Below the pieces are notes generated by a model, which did not search any database, had not been told where the DNA came from, and saw nothing but the letters and a program-made list of their open reading frames with translations. A stretch of 64,000 nucleotides of DNA from Mycolicibacter icosiumassiliensis (lineage in GTDB: Bacteria; Actinomycetota; Actinomycetes; Mycobacteriales; Mycobacteriaceae), in NCBI RefSeq assembly GCF_900078685.2, contig NZ_LT546166.1, forward strand, positions 1,038,858-1,102,857, read 5' to 3'. The position numbers and the translations under genes are program-made. This document shows positions 61,387 through 64,000 of the stretch, one piece after another. The number at the start of each line of letters is the position of its first letter. The first letter of the stretch is position 1.

Positions 61387-63435
61387 ATGACCGTATCGAC
61401 GCCGGTCGCCGACGATGCGCGACCAGCGCCGGTCAGCCCGCACCGTCGTAACCTGATCTTCTGCGCGATCGTTTTCGGCCTGCTGATGGCCGCGCTCGAC
61501 CAGACCATCGTGGCAACCGCCTTGCCGACGATCGTCTCGGATCTGGGCAACGCAGGGCATCAGTCGTGGGTCGTCACCAGCTACCTGCTGACGTCCACGA
61601 TCGCGACCATTCTGGCGGGCAAGCTCGGCGACCTGTTCGGCCGCAAGCGGGTGTTCCAAGCCGCGGTGGTCTGCTTCGTGACCGGGTCGGTGCTGTGCGG
61701 GTTGTCCGCGTCGATGGAAATGCTGGTCGGCGCCCGGGCGCTGCAGGGTATCGGCGGGGGCGCGATCACCGTGACCGCCGCTGCACTGATCGGCGAAGTG
61801 ATTCCACTGCGCGACCGGGGCCGCTACCAGGGCATGCTGGGCGCGGTTTTCGGGGTCACCACCGTGATCGGTCCACTGTTGGGCGGGTATGTCACCGACT
61901 ACCTGACCTGGCGCTGGGCGTTCTGGATCAACGTTCCGATCTCAGTGGTCGTGCTGGCCGTGGCCGGCGTCGCGATCCCGGCTTTGGCGGGCCGAACCAA
62001 GCCTGTCATCGACTACGCCGGGATCGTGCTGGTCGGGTTGGGCGCCACCGGATTGACGCTGGCCACCAGCTGGGGCGGCAATCGCTACGCCTGGGGATCG
62101 CCGGTGATCATCGGATTGTTCGCCGGGTCGGTGGTGGCGCTGGCGCTGTTCGCCCTCGTGGAGAGCCGTGCCGCCGCGCCCATCCTGCCGGCTCGGCTCT
62201 TCGCCGACCCGGTCTTCGCGGTGTGCTGCGTGCTGGCATTTGTGGTGGGCTTCGCGATGCTGGGCGCGCTCACCTTCCTGCCCACCTTCATGCAGTACGT
62301 CGACGGTGTCTCGGCGACCACCTCGGGCCTGCGCACCCTGCCGATGGTGGTGGGCATGCTGCTGACCTCCACCGGCAGCGGCGCCCTTGTGGGACGTACC
62401 GGCCGCTACAAGATCTTTCCGGTGGTCGGCACCGCGCTGATGACGATCGCATTCGCGCTGATGTCGCAGATGGACGCCAGCACCCCGGCGCTGCTGCAGT
62501 CGCTCTACCTGGTCATTCTCGGTGCGGGCATCGGGTTGTCGATGCAGGTCCTGGTGCTCGTCGTGCAGAACACGTCGAGCTTCGCCGACCTCGGGGTCGC
62601 CACCTCCGGGGTGACATTCTTCCGAACCATCGGCAGTTCGTTCGGCGCCGCCGTGTTCGGGTCGCTGTTCGTGAACTTCTTGGGCCGCCGGCTGGGTTCT
62701 GCCCTGAGCGCCGCCGGAGTGGCGGCCGACGCGGCCGCCTCGCCCGAGGCGCTGCACCGGCTCGCACCGCAGCAGGCGGAGCCGATCGTGCAGGCCTACG
62801 CGGACTCACTCGGCCAAGTTTTCCTGTGGGCGGCGCCGGTGGCGCTGCTCGGGTTCGTGCTGGCACTGTTCCTGCGCGAGGTGCCGCTCAAGGAGCTGCG
62901 CGACAGCGCGGTCGACCTCGGGGACGGGTTCGGCATGCCCACCACCGCCTCGTCGGACGATCTGCTGGAGAACGCGATCGGGCGACTGTTGCGCAAAAAC
63001 GAACCTGGGATGCGGCTGCGCTCCATCGCGCTGCGGCCGGACTGCCAGCTCGACGTCGCCGGTTTGTGGACGGTGCTGCGGATCTACCGGTACACGCAGG
63101 TGTTTCGGACGGCGCGGCTCAGTGACATCGGCAAGCGCCTGAGGGTGCCCTACGAGATCCTCGAACCCACCGTCGATCAGCTGGTGGCGCAGGGTTATGT
63201 GCTGCGCGACGGCGATCACCTCGGTCTCACCCGGGCCGGTCTGCGCCAGGTCGGGTTCGTATCCTCACTGGTGCAGAGTTGGGTGGTCGACAAGCTGGCT
63301 CGTTCGCCGGGATTCGAGGGCCGCCCGGATCGTGCCGAGGTTTCAGCCGCGCTGGAGCGGATCGCGCGCCGGGCCGTCATCGATCCCGATGATGCGGGGG
63401 AGTCCGCGGAGTTCACCAGCACTGGCCACGCCTGA
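61387..63435 (+). CDS. MFS multidrug exporter (DHA2, 14-TM) with C-terminal cytoplasmic domain
   Basis: About 682 residues. The first 500 have 14 membrane segments with DHA2 motifs: LDQTIVATALPTIVSDLG, GKLGDLFGRKRVFQ and GAVFGVTTVIGPLLGGYVTD. The last 170 residues are soluble and contain a winged-helix-like stretch (RLSDIGKRLRVPYEILEPTV, GLTRAGLRQVGFV), which is unusual for exporters and may be regulatory. It matches Rv1877. Exported drugs are not predictable. It starts 16 bases after bfrA. Confidence 0.93.
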   Translation: MTVSTPVADDARPAPVSPHRRNLIFCAIVFGLLMAALDQTIVATALPTIVSDLGNAGHQSWVVTSYLLTSTIATILAGKLGDLFGRKRVFQAAVVCFVTGSVLCGLSASMEMLVGARALQGIGGGAITVTAAALIGEVIPLRDRGRYQGMLGAVFGVTTVIGPLLGGYVTDYLTWRWAFWINVPISVVVLAVAGVAIPALAGRTKPVIDYAGIVLVGLGATGLTLATSWGGNRYAWGSPVIIGLFAGSVVALALFALVESRAAAPILPARLFADPVFAVCCVLAFVVGFAMLGALTFLPTFMQYVDGVSATTSGLRTLPMVVGMLLTSTGSGALVGRTGRYKIFPVVGTALMTIAFALMSQMDASTPALLQSLYLVILGAGIGLSMQVLVLVVQNTSSFADLGVATSGVTFFRTIGSSFGAAVFGSLFVNFLGRRLGSALSAAGVAADAAASPEALHRLAPQQAEPIVQAYADSLGQVFLWAAPVALLGFVLALFLREVPLKELRDSAVDLGDGFGMPTTASSDDLLENAIGRLLRKNEPGMRLRSIALRPDCQLDVAGLWTVLRIYRYTQVFRTARLSDIGKRLRVPYEILEPTVDQLVAQGYVLRDGDHLGLTRAGLRQVGFVSSLVQSWVVDKLARSPGFEGRPDRAEVSAALERIARRAVIDPDDAGESAEFTSTGHA

Positions 63436-63461
63436 GGACAAAGCCCACTAGATTGACCGCT

Positions 63462-63956
63462 ATGAGCCGAATCGGGGATTTCGCCGCAGATGACGTAATG
63501 GGCTGGATGGTCAAATCGCCCGACCTGGCAGCGGGAATCGGCGGATTCAGTTCAGCGGTGTACAACAACGGCCGGCTGCCGATGCGCACCCGCGAGCTGG
63601 CCCGGATGGTGATCGCCTTCGACAACGAGTGCACGGTGTGCGTCAAGACCCGTGACGCCGACGGCCCGGCGGCCGGGGTTGACGAGGACCTCTACGAGCA
63701 CGTGTCGCAGTGGCGCACCTGGCCGGGCTACAGCCCCCAGGAGCGGCTCGCCGCCGAGTTCGCCCACCGCTTCGCCACCGACCACACCGGCCTGCGCGAC
63801 GACGAGGACTTCTGGTCGCGGTGCGCCGAGCACCTCAGTGACGAACTGCTGGCCGACCTCGCGCTGTCGTGTGCACTCTGGCTGGGCATGGGGCGGCTGC
63901 TGCGCACCCTGGACATCGGGCAGGCCTGCGCGCTGACCCTGCCCAGCAGGGCCTGA
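63462..63956 (+). CDS. Carboxymuconolactone decarboxylase (AhpD-like) family protein
   Basis: About 164 residues from ATG 63462; a TTG at 63453 is an alternative. The CxxC redox pair and flanking residues read DNECTVCVKTRDAD, where many members have His in place of Arg. Upstream LPMRTRELARMVIAF is the typical helix. It may be a peroxidase-type disulfide enzyme like AhpD, but no partner is adjacent. Confidence 0.88.
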   Translation: MSRIGDFAADDVMGWMVKSPDLAAGIGGFSSAVYNNGRLPMRTRELARMVIAFDNECTVCVKTRDADGPAAGVDEDLYEHVSQWRTWPGYSPQERLAAEFAHRFATDHTGLRDDEDFWSRCAEHLSDELLADLALSCALWLGMGRLLRTLDIGQACALTLPSRA

Positions 63957-63963
63957 TCGCGGC

Positions 63964-64000
63964 TCAGACCAGGCCGGTAGCGTCGAATATCCACGACATG
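63964..64000 (-). CDS. C-terminal end of an unidentified protein (partial)
   Basis: On the minus strand the last residues read SWIFDATGLV before a TGA at 63964-63966, and the frame is open to the window edge. The spacing of 7 bases from the CMD-family stop and absence of other features make a convergent gene end plausible. Too short to assign a family. Confidence 0.3.
   Translation of the reverse strand, partial: MSWIFDATGLV

Overview
The window is high-GC actinobacterial DNA from a mycobacterium. It carries ESX-secreted PPE proteins, mgtC, secA2, pgsA2, garA, malate synthase G, guaB1, blaI/blaR, type II NADH dehydrogenase, the Apa antigen, lldD2 and bfrA. Gene order follows, with gaps, the Mycobacterium tuberculosis Rv1807-Rv1877 interval. 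The extra genes (phosphoketolase, lectin-LysM protein, ahpC/ahpD/oxyR, bfd) and the intact oxyR point to a non-tuberculous species. The species cannot be named from this alone.

Layout. 1-7.3 kb: the end of one PPE gene, two tandem PPE genes, then a long leader with an M-box Mg2+ riboswitch, a likely 24-codon leader peptide and a terminator-like hairpin. These precede a third PPE gene, mgtC and a fatty-acid/sterol hydroxylase; a lectin-LysM protein follows. 7.4-9.8 kb: secreted serine protease, VOC protein and a flavoprotein that has lost its N-terminal FAD-binding motif. 9.8-20.4 kb: BacA-like ABC transporter (minus strand), then secA2, pgsA2, two DUF881 proteins flanking a small membrane protein, gcvH, garA, a MerR regulator, a BFN-type nuclease and a second MerR regulator. 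20.4-33.1 kb: a TetR remnant, a tandem glycine riboswitch and gcvP, then a minus-strand run of a VWA protein, glcB, an unknown gene, two CNNM/CBS membrane proteins and guaB1.

33.3-44.9 kb: alpha/beta hydrolase, gnd, blaR/blaI with an operator shared with a hotdog thioesterase, ndh, an SDR protein, modA-modB and a frameshifted modC, apa, a small membrane protein and a zinc alcohol dehydrogenase. 44.9-56.6 kb: a 53-bp repeat, CPBP membrane protease, secreted MmpS-like protein, phosphoketolase, CoA-transferase, thiolase-like protein, ferredoxin reductase, HhH endonuclease-like protein, lldD2, a DUF1810 protein and a nucleoside deaminase. 56.7-64 kb: ahpD-ahpC divergent from oxyR, an enoyl-CoA hydratase, an IdeR-box-controlled operon (two-domain protein plus Bfd-like ferredoxin) divergent from bfrA, an MFS exporter and a CMD-family protein.

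Themes. RNA-level metabolite sensing occurs twice (Mg2+ and glycine). Iron storage and release and peroxide defence sit side by side at the right end. Two genes look recently damaged (the flavoprotein at 8.5 kb and modC at 41.5 kb). One short palindromic repeat occurs both between genes and inside a protein-coding gene. The most interesting region is the Mg2+-responsive leader at 3.0-3.65 kb.
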